Assembly: GCA_963995525.1 (NCBI GenBank)
Contig: OZ023213.1
Location: forward strand, 20,099,051 to 20,163,050
Length of the DNA: 64,000 nt
Source of the DNA: Escarpia spicata
Lineage: Eukaryota; Annelida; Polychaeta; Sabellida; Siboglinidae
Reading direction: 5' to 3'
Part shown: positions 21,575 through 31,773 of the stretch, piece by piece
Position numbering within the stretch: the first letter of the stretch is position 1
Layout of the letters: every line of letters begins with the position of its first letter
The notes under the pieces: model-generated
The model's database searches: none
What the model saw: only the letters and a program-made list of their open reading frames with translations
What the model was told of the DNA's origin: nothing
Position numbers and translations under genes: made by a program

Positions 21575-22397
21575 CTTTTACCTAACCCTACCGAGCAACG
21601 CGTCTACGAAGGCGCACCCCGAAAACACGTTGACTCACTACACTACGAAACTACCGCGACGCATCGACCTATCGGGAGAGTGGGAATGCGGTTTGGTGAC
21701 GCTACAGTATCCGCATACGTGGTACAACGTGAGAAAGAAGGACGCGTACTTCTACCTGTCTTGTGTGACGGGCGATTACGGAATGTACCGCTCCGCCGAC
21801 GGTACTTTGATTTACCGGCAATGCACCATCCCGCACGGATTTTACAATAGCGCTTACGAGTTGAGGGATAAAATCAACGAGGCGCTGTTGAAACTGACTA
21901 CCGACCTCGTCAAGGCCCGACTGGAGTACTGCCCCGTCTCCCACCGGATGACGTTGCGTCTATCACCGGGTGTCGAATTTAATATACCCCACTGGAGCCG
22001 TCTAAGGGCCGTACTGGGCTTCGAATCGGGCGTCATCACAAGCCCTCCCGTCAATGACGATACCACCCCCGTCGCGTATACCTACGAGCACGAGGGTCGG
22101 CGTACGGTGGATATGAACGGGGGAGTCGACACCTTGTACGTATATACGGACCTCGTGGAACCGCGCATCGTCGGTGATGTATTCGCCCCGCTCCTTCGAT
22201 CCGTACCCGCCTACGGGCTGAACGGGGGCATTATTTCGGAGGTCTTCGACCGCGTCCAATACGTACCGCTCCTGCGGCGAGAATTCGACTCGGTCGAGAT
22301 AGATATAAGAGACGACATCGGTCAACCGATACCATTCGAGCAGGGGAAACTCGTGGCGACGCTTCACATCAGACGCTGTAAATCTAAACTGTTTTGA
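21561..22397 (+). CDS. mCP: Minor capsid protein (penton-like, single jelly roll)
   Basis: 278 residues. The N-terminus FYLTLPSN...N-T...TKLPRRIDLSGEWECGL and YPHTWYNV are characteristic of the Polinton minor capsid protein, the counterpart of the adenovirus penton base. The rest is beta-rich, with LRDKINEAL and a C-terminal DDIGQPIPFEQGKLVATLHIRR strand pair typical of the family's end. It would form the five-fold vertices. Start chosen at the ATG overlapping the membrane-protein gene. Intact here, but broken by a stop at codon 38 in copy 2. Confidence 0.92.
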   Translation: MAATNFYLTLPSNASTKAHPENTLTHYTTKLPRRIDLSGEWECGLVTLQYPHTWYNVRKKDAYFYLSCVTGDYGMYRSADGTLIYRQCTIPHGFYNSAYELRDKINEALLKLTTDLVKARLEYCPVSHRMTLRLSPGVEFNIPHWSRLRAVLGFESGVITSPPVNDDTTPVAYTYEHEGRRTVDMNGGVDTLYVYTDLVEPRIVGDVFAPLLRSVPAYGLNGGIISEVFDRVQYVPLLRREFDSVEIDIRDDIGQPIPFEQGKLVATLHIRRCKSKLF

Positions 22398-22414
22398 AAC
22401 GGCGGAGGAGGAAA

Positions 22415-22837
22415 ATGACAAGAACCGCCGGTCGCAACAACGTGTACGAGGACTACTACGTTCGACAGGTCGGTGGTCAGCTACCGTTCTTCGTCGGCGG
22501 CCAGGGGCAGCGGGGACACGGCTTGGGTAATCTGTTCGGGAGCCTGTTTCGAAGCGCCATGCCGCTTATCAAGAGAGGCGCCATGGCGTTGGGGAAACGT
22601 GCGCTCAAGACAGGCGTGCGCGTGGCGCGGGACGTCGTCGCCGGCGGGAACCTGAAACAGTCGATGAAACGACGCGCGAAGGAGGCCGGCGCCGACCTTC
22701 TCGACGGGCTGTTGAACGCACCGCCGCCGAAAAAGCGACGCCGACCACCGGGTAAAGCGGTAACGGCGACCCCGCGTAAGAAGAAACAACAACGCCGTCG
22801 CCGTCAAAAAGAACCGCACGATATATTCAGTAGCTAG
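22415..22837 (+). CDS. pVI/pX-like basic minor virion protein
   Basis: 140 residues from the ATG at 22415 (upstream frame starts only with TTG). It has YYVRQVGGQ...FFVGGQGQRGHGLGNLFGSLFRSAMPL, an amphipathic region with LKTGVRVARDVVAGG, and a very basic C-terminus with a nuclear-localisation-type KKRRRPP (106-112) and poly-Arg/Lys runs. Polintons encode such a protein between the two capsid genes; it is compared with adenovirus pVI/pX and is probably a virion core or membrane-active component. The two VGG sites could be protease cleavage points; that is inference. Nearly identical in copy 2. Confidence 0.7.
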   Translation: MTRTAGRNNVYEDYYVRQVGGQLPFFVGGQGQRGHGLGNLFGSLFRSAMPLIKRGAMALGKRALKTGVRVARDVVAGGNLKQSMKRRAKEAGADLLDGLLNAPPPKKRRRPPGKAVTATPRKKKQQRRRRQKEPHDIFSS

Positions 22838-22939
22838 GACGGCAGCGTCAGCCGGATAAAGCCACCGGTCGAAGCGGCGGCGTGCAGTCGGAGCGAACGG
22901 CGGCGAACGGGACAGACGTCGACAGCAGCAGCAGCTAGA

Positions 22940-24235
22940 ATGGCGTTCGTGCATCCGCAGTCGTGCGAGGGTTTGAAGAGCGAACTGGACCTATTCACGC
23001 CGCCGCTAACGCAGACGAGCGTCGAGAGCGGGCAGTGGATCGATCACCAGCCGCTGACGACGCTCGACGCCGGCGGCCCCATCGAGTTCCTCATCCCGGG
23101 CTCGGGCGACGAGTATACGGACCTGTCGAGCGTTAGACTGTACGTGCGCGTGAAAATAACCCAAGGGGACGGTGCCGATATCGCGCACGACGCTAACGTG
23201 GCGCCGTCCAACAATTTCCTGCATTCCCTGTTCAGTCAAATCGACGTGGCGCTGAACGGCACGTTCGTGACGCCGTCGACCAATACGTATCCGTACCGGG
23301 CCTACCTCGAAACCCTGCTGAGTTACGGGAGCGAGGCGAAAAAGACGCAGCTCACGAGCGGTCTGTGGTTCAAGGATACGGCCGGCTTCATGGATGCGAC
23401 CGCGGGGGCTAACGGCGGGTACACCTCGCGGCGTCACCATACGCGGGACGGTCACGAGGTGGAGCTGATGGGCCGCCTGCACGTCGACGTGTTCATGCAA
23501 GACCGGTACCTGCTGAGCGGCGTCGACATAAAGCTTCGAGTGGTGCGCGCGAAGGACGCCTTCACGCTTATGGGAGTGGGTGGGGACTGGAAAGCCGTCA
23601 TACTGGAGACCTACCTACAAGTGCGAAAAGCTAAAGTGAACCCGGACGTCCAGCTCGGACACATCAAGGCGTTGATGATCGGCACGGCCAAGTACCCGCT
23701 ACGGCGGGTCGACTGCAAGTCGTTCTCGATAGCGCAGGGGACGATGTCGCATACGCACGAGAACGTCTACCTGGGCACGATCCCGCGACGCGTGTTCCTG
23801 ATGTTCGTCGACAACGACGCCTATAACGGGGACTACACTAAAAACCCGTACAACGCGAAGCACTACAACATAAACTTTCTCGCTCTCTACGTCGACGGAC
23901 GTCAGGTGCCGAGCAAGCCGTTGCAGCCGGACTTCCCGAACGGTCATTACATCCGCAGCTACGCGAACCTCTTCGCGGCGACGGGAAAAGCGTACGAGGA
24001 CGAGGGGTTCGATGTGACGCGCCACGACTACGGTAACGGCTACGCCATCTTCGGCTTCGACCTATCGCCCGACTGCTGCGATGGCCCGCATTTCAACGTC
24101 GTGCGTAAGGGCGCCCTTCGTTTCGAGGTCCACTTCGCGGCGGCTCTCCCGCGCACGGTGAACGTCGTCGTGTACGGCGAGTTCGAGGCGGTGCTCGAGA
24201 TCGACAAAAGCCGGAACGTCCTGTACGATCGCTAA
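22940..24235 (+). CDS. MCP: Major capsid protein (hexon-like, double jelly roll)
   Basis: 431 residues. The opening (CEGLKSELDLF, T-x-T-S-V-E, IEFLIPGSGDEYTDLSSVRLYVRVKI) is the typical first jelly roll of the Polinton/adintovirus major capsid protein. NNFLHSLFSQIDVALNG and a YPYRAYLETLLSYG segment follow, and the second roll includes MSHTHENVYLGTIPRR and a C-terminal YGEFEAVLEIDKSR. It should assemble as trimers into the icosahedral shell. Two bases before the protease ATG, so the two genes are tightly linked. Intact in both copies, with scattered substitutions. Confidence 0.95.
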   Translation: MAFVHPQSCEGLKSELDLFTPPLTQTSVESGQWIDHQPLTTLDAGGPIEFLIPGSGDEYTDLSSVRLYVRVKITQGDGADIAHDANVAPSNNFLHSLFSQIDVALNGTFVTPSTNTYPYRAYLETLLSYGSEAKKTQLTSGLWFKDTAGFMDATAGANGGYTSRRHHTRDGHEVELMGRLHVDVFMQDRYLLSGVDIKLRVVRAKDAFTLMGVGGDWKAVILETYLQVRKAKVNPDVQLGHIKALMIGTAKYPLRRVDCKSFSIAQGTMSHTHENVYLGTIPRRVFLMFVDNDAYNGDYTKNPYNAKHYNINFLALYVDGRQVPSKPLQPDFPNGHYIRSYANLFAATGKAYEDEGFDVTRHDYGNGYAIFGFDLSPDCCDGPHFNVVRKGALRFEVHFAAALPRTVNVVVYGEFEAVLEIDKSRNVLYDR

Positions 24236-24236
24236 C

Positions 24237-24689
24237 ATGGACACTTTTCAGCTGCTACGTCGCCTACGCCTCGACCCGTTCACTAGACGCGTGGTCGTCG
24301 GCGTCGTGGCCAAAGACGCGCTACCGAAACGACGGCTCACCGATCTACCGGCGGCTTTCGTATGCAACACCGAGGACGGCGGCGAACCGGGCGAACATTG
24401 GGTGGTCGTCTACGTGGACGTCGACGGGCGAGGCGACTACTTCGACTCGTACGGTCTGCCACCGCAGCACGACGACTTCCGCGCCTTCCTGCGCCGCAAC
24501 TGCGACGCGCGCTGGACGTACAACGACAAGCGACTGCAGAGCGTAGTCTCTAACGTATGCGGACAATATTGCGTCGCCTACCTGCTCTTACGATGCCGCG
24601 GTCTACCGCTAAAGGGGTTCCAGTACCTGTTCGGCGCCAATCGGGTGACTAACGACTGTCTCATATTCGACTGGCTAAATCCGCATTAG
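24237..24689 (+). CDS. PRO: Adenain-like cysteine protease
   Basis: 150 residues, the expected size. The catalytic triad is visible: His54 in GEHWVVVYVD, Asp70 in YFDSYG (Glu in adenovirus) and Cys112 in CGQYCVAYL, with Gln101 as a candidate oxyanion residue. It would process capsid and core precursors. It ends the rightward block, with AATAAA at 24742-24747 shortly after. Copy 2 has lost the His and Asp region by deletion. Confidence 0.93.
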   Translation: MDTFQLLRRLRLDPFTRRVVVGVVAKDALPKRRLTDLPAAFVCNTEDGGEPGEHWVVVYVDVDGRGDYFDSYGLPPQHDDFRAFLRRNCDARWTYNDKRLQSVVSNVCGQYCVAYLLLRCRGLPLKGFQYLFGANRVTNDCLIFDWLNPH

Positions 24690-24930
24690 ACTCTTATTAA
24701 CTACTAGTATCGCTTTCAAGCTTGTTACCGCTACTACTACGAATAAAAGACGATGAAACGTATTGTAGGTGTTGTTGCATTTGTTTTATTTCGTACCAGG
24801 ACCCTACCTACTTACCTACCCTACCCCTAGAGGGGGCCGCCGCCTACCCCTTAGAGGGGTAGGTAGTCCTTTAGGCCCTGTCCTCGCCTTAGAGGCGCCC
24901 CTTAGAGGGGTAGTTCCCCCGCCTCGCCTA
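24690..24930. terminator. Convergent 3' ends and hairpins between the two gene blocks
   Basis: AATAAA for the rightward block lies at 24742-24747, and its complement TTTATT for PolB at 24785-24790, so the two transcripts would end tail to tail. The next 100 bp hold palindromes such as CTACCCCTTAGAGGGGTAG (24844-24862) and related CTTAGAGG repeats that can form hairpins. The layout is the same in copy 2. Confidence 0.6.
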
Positions 24931-27900
24931 CTACACGAGAATGGGCGCCGTGGTGATGCCGTCGTCGAGGACGCGACGCTTAGCGTAGAAATAGCTCAAC
25001 GCCGCGCGCTCCTGAATGTACGTCAGCACGGACGATTCGCGCACCTGGAAGCCGCGGTTCGTGCCGCCGCGGCTCCGTCGATCGCGCAGCACGGCGAGGA
25101 AGACGTCCTTGTCGATGTCGTTCTGACGCTTATTCAACCCCTTAGTGCTGTACTTGTCGCCGTCCCGACCGAAACAGTAGTATGTTTTACTACAGAGCGC
25201 GACGATTCCGCGCCCGGACCACTCCTCCTTGAAGAGCCCCGGCGTTCGCCTGTCGTACAGGCGTCGTCGAGCGCAACAGGGCGGCGGCGTGTCCCACGCT
25301 CGCCCGACGAGTCGGCACTGCGCGTACGCGTCCGCGTGAACGTCGCAGCATTCGGCCGGGAACCAGTCGCCGCGATGGCGAAAGTAATGCTCGCGTTTAG
25401 CCGCCTCCACCAGGTCGTCGACGTTCCGGCCCGCGAGGGCTATGTACGCCGAGTCCGTATCCATGGCGCAGTACTGGAAGAGGGGTCTCGGGATGTAGAA
25501 GGCGATAAAATCGTAGTAAAACTCGAGCATCCTTAGCTTCGCGTACTGATAGACGAAGTAGCCTATCTGGTTTGGTAGTTTGTAGCGGACGATTCGCTTG
25601 TTCAGCGCCACCTCGTAGACGCTGCCGGGTACGACGACGTCGAGCTGTCGGAAGCGGCGGTCGTTGACGAGCGTCGAGGCGCCGGTCGTCGTGCAGTATT
25701 TCGTGTCCCTGTGGAGATCGACGCGCGTGATAGTCTTCCCGTAAGAGCTGTTGCCCATTAGCTTAAAGGTGTCGGCGATGATGGTTTTGTCGGGGTCGGT
25801 GTCGCCCTCGCGTCGCGCCGCCGAGACCGTGTCGCCGAAGCGGCGGAAGCAGGCGACCGGGACGTACTCGACGATCTGGTACACGCCGTCGACGACGAGG
25901 CCGTGCACCAGATACCACCGTAGTAGGGGCGTCGCGAGTAGGATCTTGCTGCCGAAAAAGCTACCCACGAGCGTCCGTTGAGGTCGCTTCAGGAGGTCGT
26001 GAGCTTCGGCGTAGCGACGCATGAACGGGCTGAGATCGTCGCGGTCGATGTTGGCGTTCTTGAACACCGGCTGCATCTTGGCGAAGACATCGCGCAGCGC
26101 GTCCGGGACGGCGATGTCGCACTCTACCAGCCCGAAGAGGGTACCGTCGCGTACGCCCTTCAGGATCGTCGACGTCGTAACGACGGCGCCGGGGGTCGTC
26201 CAGCGACTCTCCTCGGGCGGCGCCGGCGGTCGCAGTTCGCGCCATTGGCACTCCCACATCTCGACGACGGTGACGAACCGGCGAAGGTAGGTGGTGACGG
26301 CGTTCTTCTCGGCGTAGAGGCGACTCATCGACCGCCCGTTAACGTCATTCATTTCGCGCCCCGTACACGGGCAGCCGTGAAAGAAACACCCCTGGAACTG
26401 GTACGCCGTTCGCGTCTCGCGACACCAGCCGTCGACCCGGTACTTGCCGACGCGGTGTTCGCCCCCGTTGAGCATGTGTCCTATGCGCACCCCCGTCCTT
26501 TCGGCCTCCCACGTTAGCCACTGCACGGCCATACGGCCGTAGCGGTGTACTCGTTGCGGCCGAAAGCCGGTCTTCGCCCGCCGGCGCGTATACCACCCCG
26601 TCGGCATATCTTGGGTGATCGCCCATAGGTAGAGCCCGTTCGCGTCAAATCCCACGATCGAGCGACACGGGTAGCCGCCGTGTAGAACGGTTACGTCGGC
26701 CTCGTGATAGCGCGCGAAGATGATCGAGGGACCGCCGACGATCTGCGTCTGTATGAGCCGGTGCAGGTCCTTGTTCGATTCGTTGAAGAGCGTGAAGTGA
26801 ATCGACAACGGGAGATCGTTGAATAGGTAGAGGAGCGTTAGACCCGGGACGCTGATGCCGTCCTTAAACATATCGATGCGGTGCTGCTGGTAGAAGGTGA
26901 ACTGCTTGTCGACGGCCTCCAAAAACGGGACCACATCTCGGTTATTGTATCATACGAGGAAGTCCCTTAGCGTGGTCATCCCTTCGGCGCGCCATACCGC
27001 CGCGCAACCCTCGTACGCCTCGGCGGAGATCCCTTCGCATTTCAGGTGGCTGTAGAACGCCTCGCGCGGCGGTAGTTTGTCGTCGTCTAGTTTTCCCAAC
27101 GAGTCGACGTACTCGTAGGGGAAGTAGCCCTTCGTTACGCTGCAGCCGTAAGCCTTCAGAAACTTATCGTAGCTGAATCCCGGGGCCAGGTAGTTAGTGA
27201 TGTCCAGGAACTTGAGCGTCTCCGTCGACAGGCACATGAAATTGTTCTGCCGTTTAATCGCGAACGCCGTCGAGGTAGGCTGACCGACGATCAGGAAGAG
27301 GGGCGTCAGATACTTTTTGACTACGTTCAAATCGTACTTGCCCGAATTGAAGCCGAGGACGGGGAGTTGGCGTAGATGCGTCCACAGGCGTGTGGTGAGC
27401 GCGGTGTACGGGGTCTTGTTGTCGGCGTCGAGCGCCTCGATCGCTTCGAAGACTCGGTCGTACGACGGTCGCAGAGCCGCGCACGCCGCTTCGCTCACGG
27501 CCTCTAGGGCGACGATCAGGCGCCGCGCGAGATCGTTCGAATCGCCGGTCGTAACGAAGCATTGCGCCGCCTCGTGACCGGGGACGTTCGAGGCGATACT
27601 CACGCTGAGTAGCTCGTGCCGGGCTATCCACCGGCACTTGGGGCTATCCGCCGGCAGGTCGCTATCGTCGAAGTAACACTCAAAGTCGAATGTCGCTCTG
27701 TACGTGTAGTAGCGGAGGTGGTCGGGTACGCAGATGCCCTCGTCGTCCAGCTGCTGAAACACGGACGGTGTCGGGCGGTAGACACCGCCGGGAAAGACGT
27801 GGCGAACGGCACCCTCACACGTCGCTTCGTGCCGCCGTAGCGTAGAGGGCTTTCGCCACAACGAGTCACCGCACTTACTGCACAGGTACGATCGCGTATA

Positions 27901-29130
27901 CCGCGAGACGTTGGGTATATAAGAGTAGTGAGTGTCGTATACATTGACGTTCATGGTAGTGGGGTATCGGTATAGGGAACGACGGACCAATTCGGCGGTC
28001 GATCCGCCGTCGGTCGTCGTCGGATCTATCAGTCGATACACGACGACGTTGGTTTCGAAGCACGTCTCCACCCGGTCGAGTTCGTTCAGCGGCACGCCGG
28101 CGAAGGTGTAGGGGCTCACCACCCCGTCGTTGTAGTCCGCGTAGAGCCGTAAGGCGGGGGTCGTCAAACGGGTGGTGTTTACCGTGGCGGTCGGGGGGGA
28201 CAGTATTCTTCTTCGGTGTAGGGCCAGGCACCGGAAGAAGCATAAATTATCGGTGTACGGCTTACCTCGACGGTCTTTCGCGAGCGCGATGATCGATCTG
28301 TTCGCGTACAGGTAGGCGGGTAGTTGAGCGTTCAGACACCCGATCGGGTGGTGGATGATGGCATTGAGGAAATAGGTAAAATTTGTTACCAATTCGACGA
28401 CCCACCCCGAGTCGGGCCGTTGCATTATCGCGTATTGCAGAACGTCGGGTTGTCGGACGGTCTCGAGGAAGCGGTCGAACGAGGCGGCGTCGGTAACGAG
28501 CATCGGGGCTTCGAGGAAGCGTCCGCAACAATTACAGGATGTATGATAATACCGGAAACGACCCGTCTCTTTGTGTCTTAACACAAACCCGAAACTTAAA
28601 TTGATCTTGAACGCACGAGTTTGTTCCTCAAACATTTGTCTTAGTCGCGGTTCGAGAACGGACGTGTCCACGCAATGAGTCAGCTGGTGATTGTATCTCG
28701 ACTGAAGAGGGCCCCTGAATATCGACGTTCGTATACTCGACCAGTGCTCTTGCACTGTACGCCGTAGACCGGCCGACCACCCCTCATCGTCCGCGTCATC
28801 ATCATCGGGTTGTGGCGGTGGTGGTGGCGGTGGCGGTGGTGGTGGTGGTGGTGGTGGTGGTACTACCTTTTTTTTCGTACCGCAGGTTTTCGAAACTCTC
28901 ATATGATTCAACAGAGAATGTCGATGAAGAAAATATTTACCGCATTTCGGGCAGGCGATATCGTCATCTCGATTTCCGTTAACGCAATTCTTTAAATGTC
29001 TTACTAGGACCCTACGCCCGTTATACGTCTGATCACAATTCGGACATCGGTACTCCCGTGGTTTACTACTACACGTATGTCCCACCAAACTAACGACGTC
29101 TCGATTGCATACGGGACAACGAGTAGGCAT
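24931..29130 (-). pseudogene. POLB: Protein-primed DNA polymerase B with one in-frame stop, copy 1
   Basis: One frame of 1400 codons starting at the ATG at 29130 and broken only by TGA at 26950-26952 (minus strand), where copy 2 has TGG. The N-terminus has Cys/His zinc-finger repeats (CPVC, CPNC, CPKCGKYF...H...H), a poly-Pro run and an acidic patch. Exonuclease motifs DFECYFDDSD and GFNSGKYDLN follow, then polymerase motif A (FDANGLYLWA, about 26640), B (KLMGNSSYGKT, about 25750) and C (MDTDSAYIA, about 25455), and TKGLNKRQ near the end. It would replicate the genome from a terminal protein. The stop lies between the exonuclease and polymerase domains, so only a truncated product is expected. 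Confidence 0.92.
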
Positions 29131-29195
29131 GTTTGTTGCAGCCGGAGCGAACAATAACAAACACGTTATTAGTTGAAAAGAAGCTCTACACGCCT

Positions 29196-29205
29196 CTATA
29201 TACGG
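29196..29205 (-). promoter_or_regulatory. TATA-like box of PolB, copy 1
   Basis: CGTATATAGA on the minus strand, about 66 bp before the PolB ATG, which would place transcription start about 40 bp before the ATG. The same box is at 54167-54176 in copy 2. Confidence 0.5.
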
Positions 29206-29325
29206 GTGGGTGGGGTGGTGGTGATGATGACTGTTACCGTCACCGCCGCCGCCGCCGTCGCTATGACTACTACTATTGATTACCGGGGTTGACCCTACGG
29301 TGATCTTTGCCCTAGTTACGGTGAG

Positions 29326-29960
29326 GCGGCACGGTGGAGCTAAAAATAAAGGGCCGCCTTCTACTATGTGTGTGTGTTGTGTTGCAGCCTTTATCACAGG
29401 CGAGTGTAAGTATAGGACGGGAGTGGTGATTTTCGTAATAGTAAACAACAAGAGTGTTTATACGTTTCAACGTTTTATTAAGCGTCGTACAACAAGCAAA
29501 ACGTGCTTTATTAAGCACCGCATATTCGAATAAGCAGGCATATTTTCTATTAAAACGTTCTCCACAAACGTGTGTTATTAAGCGACGATATTCAGCACAA
29601 GTGTGCTTTATTCTATTAAAGTTCTTCTTTTTCGGTTATATAAAATGCGGCACGGTGGAGCTAAAAATAAAGGGCCGCCTTCTTCTATGTGTGTGTTGTG
29701 TTGCAGCCTTTATCACAGGCGAGTGTAAGTATAGGACGGGAATGGTGATTTTCGTAATAGTAAACAACAAGAGTGTTTATACGTTTCAACGTTTTATTAA
29801 GCGTCGTACAACAAGCAAAACGTGCTTTATTAAGCACCGCATATTCGAATAAGCAGGCATATTTTCTATTAAAACGTTCTCCACAAACGTGTGTTATTAA
29901 GCGATATTCAGCACAAGTGTGCTTTATTCTATTAAAGTTCTTCTTTTTCGGTTATATAAA
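29326..29960. repeat. 321-bp tandem duplication upstream of PolB, copy 1 only
   Basis: Two units (29326-29646 and 29647-29960) start GCGGCACGGTGGAGC and end before TTATATAAAAT. Copy 2 has a single unit (about 54307-54625). Each contains several minus-strand GCTTAATAAA-type motifs, which look like repeated poly(A) signals for the leftward gene that ends at 30028. Confidence 0.85.
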
Positions 29961-30027
29961 ATAAAGTTCTTGATCTAAGGTTGTATTAAGCAATTCTCAC
30001 CATTAAAGTTCATTTTTTAAGCACTGT

Positions 30028-30868
30028 TCAGAAACCGGCTCTTCCCAGTAGGTAGGCCGTTACCGCCGACTCCAGTCTCACGTAATCGGGGCTGCTGTGA
30101 AGCCAGTCGGTCTCAAGGAACCACGCGGTTACCCGGTGTACGAGACGAACTTCGGCTTGACGATCCGCGTGAAGCTCGTATCGGTCGGGAACGTTCAGGA
30201 TCATACGCGTCAAACACGGTATTAACGATCGATCCGAGTAGTCGGTCAATACGGATTGGAAGAAGCGAGTGCATATACTGAACACATCCGTGAACAGTCG
30301 CCGATAGTGGCGGCTAGGGCGCCCGGCTCTGTACCCTTGTACATGTACAAAGGGGCACCCTTCGTTGGACTCGCATTCACCGCAGTAACGGCGTGCACGA
30401 TCGAGTATACTTTCCCCGATCACCTCGGCGAAATTTCTCATCAGCTCCCTTATCAAATCCGCATCCTGAGGTGGCGCGAAGCACGCTCGGGTCGGCCTGG
30501 ACGACGGCAATTCGAGAAACGGTGACGCCGAGCCGGACGATCCCTGTTGCGCGTTCGAGTCTCCCGATGATATTATACGTAGGCGGCGGTTCGCCACGAG
30601 TTTCCCCTGCTCGAATGGTATCGGTTGACCGAGGCGGCGGCGATGCTGTCGAGCTCGAATACGACGGCGGTGAGTCGTAAGCGACTAGCAGCGGTGGTTG
30701 ATAGGTAGGCTCGACCAAGGGTGTCCACGGTGTGGTGGCGGCCTCGAGCAGGGCGAGGGATATCATCGGCGTGTCCGACGGTAGCAGATCGGCGGCGGCG
30801 GTGGGTAGGGCGCTCAAAGCATCGATGATTATAGAGTCGAGGGCCCGCGCCCGTGCCTCTTCGACGTC
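30028..30868 (-). pseudogene. PPxY-bearing Cys/His protein, broken in copy 1
   Basis: The same gene as 54708-55628 in copy 2, but 77 bp between the second PPxY motif and the Ser-rich linker are deleted, shifting the frame near 30570. The upstream frame keeps PPSY and PPTY; the downstream frame keeps the Cys/His cluster (YCGECESNEGC...H) and the helical C-terminus. As in copy 2, no ATG begins the frame. It opens at a splice-acceptor-like TTTTGTGTACTGTAG at 30869-30883. Function unknown. Confidence 0.7.
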
Positions 30869-30891
30869 CTACAGTACACAAAAACGAATCG

Positions 30892-31686
30892 TTAGCGGCT
30901 AATATACTCATCGTCGTCGTCGTCGTCGTCGTCGTCATCATCGTCGCTTTTCTTAGACGCCACACTCCGAACGGTGTACGTCGGCGGGGCCCCCGACCCC
31001 CACGTTGTCTTTCGTACGACGAGCTCCTCGATGACCGTGCCGACGATCTGTAGGACGGTGTCGCGCAGTGTTTCGGGGTTCATCGAGGCGAGATAGTCGG
31101 CCTTGTAGGGGACGAGGTTGGTCATCGCGTCGTCGAATAGACTGATCCATAGCTCGGCCGACCCCTCCGCATCTTCCCTCACCATCATCCGAACCGCGAA
31201 ATAATGTCTCACCTCGCGCTGTACCCCGTGGGAGGCACATACCTGAATGCTGTTCGACGATCTAAACACCTTACGACGGCATTGGGTACACCCCTCGTAC
31301 GTGCACCGGGTTCTCCATGAGATAGCGGCCACCTTTACGTTGGGCGCTATCGAGTAGAGACCGTCGCCCGCCTGTAGAAGCTCGCTTACACTCATCGAAG
31401 GTGGAGGGACGAGTAGCGGGGGTGGCGACGACGCACTGCTAGGCTCGGAGCTCGGCGGCGGCGACGTCGCCACTGCTACGGGCGCGCAGATACCGGCAAC
31501 GATGGTCGACGGGCGGGCTACGGGCGCGCCCCGGCTGCTGCTGCCGGCGACGGCGGGTGGTGTCGATCGGGCTCCGGATGCGTTGATACCGACGGGCGAT
31601 GTCTGATCTGCTGCGGTGGCCGCCTTCCCCTTCGCCTTCGCCTTCTTCGTTCGTTTGATAGGTGGTGGTGAACCCGTCGTCGACAT
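30892..31686 (-). CDS. RPA1-like single-strand DNA-binding protein (zinc OB-fold)
   Basis: 264 residues. A basic NLS-like N-terminus (KRTKKAKAKGK, 11-21), a long Pro/Ser/Ala-rich linker, then a C-terminal domain starting near 118. Its C128-x4-C133-x16-C150-x2-H153 cluster, R-x-Y-F-A-V-R strand, and E-L-W-I-S-L-F-D-D-A segment match the order of the zinc-ribbon OB fold of replication factor A large subunit (C-x4-C-x13-C-x2-C). A PPTY motif (234-237) and an acidic run of about 12 Asp end the protein. It probably coats single strands displaced during protein-primed replication. Remote similarity seen by eye; the fold call needs a profile search. ATG chosen is the first after the TATA box. Confidence 0.65.
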   Translation of the reverse strand: MSTTGSPPPIKRTKKAKAKGKAATAADQTSPVGINASGARSTPPAVAGSSSRGAPVARPSTIVAGICAPVAVATSPPPSSEPSSASSPPPLLVPPPSMSVSELLQAGDGLYSIAPNVKVAAISWRTRCTYEGCTQCRRKVFRSSNSIQVCASHGVQREVRHYFAVRMMVREDAEGSAELWISLFDDAMTNLVPYKADYLASMNPETLRDTVLQIVGTVIEELVVRKTTWGSGAPPTYTVRSVASKKSDDDDDDDDDDDDEYISR

Positions 31687-31765
31687 GACTGCTGCGGCTG
31701 AGGAAGTTCGTAAACGTTAAAACAGTCAAAACCGAGTGAATACATAGACGCTCTTAGCCTAACTA

Positions 31766-31773
31766 CTTATAAG
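31766..31773 (-). promoter_or_regulatory. TATA-like box of the RPA-like gene, copy 1
   Basis: CTTATAAG about 80 bp before the ATG at 31686. It is a palindrome, so it could serve either strand. Conserved at 56535-56542. Confidence 0.5.
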
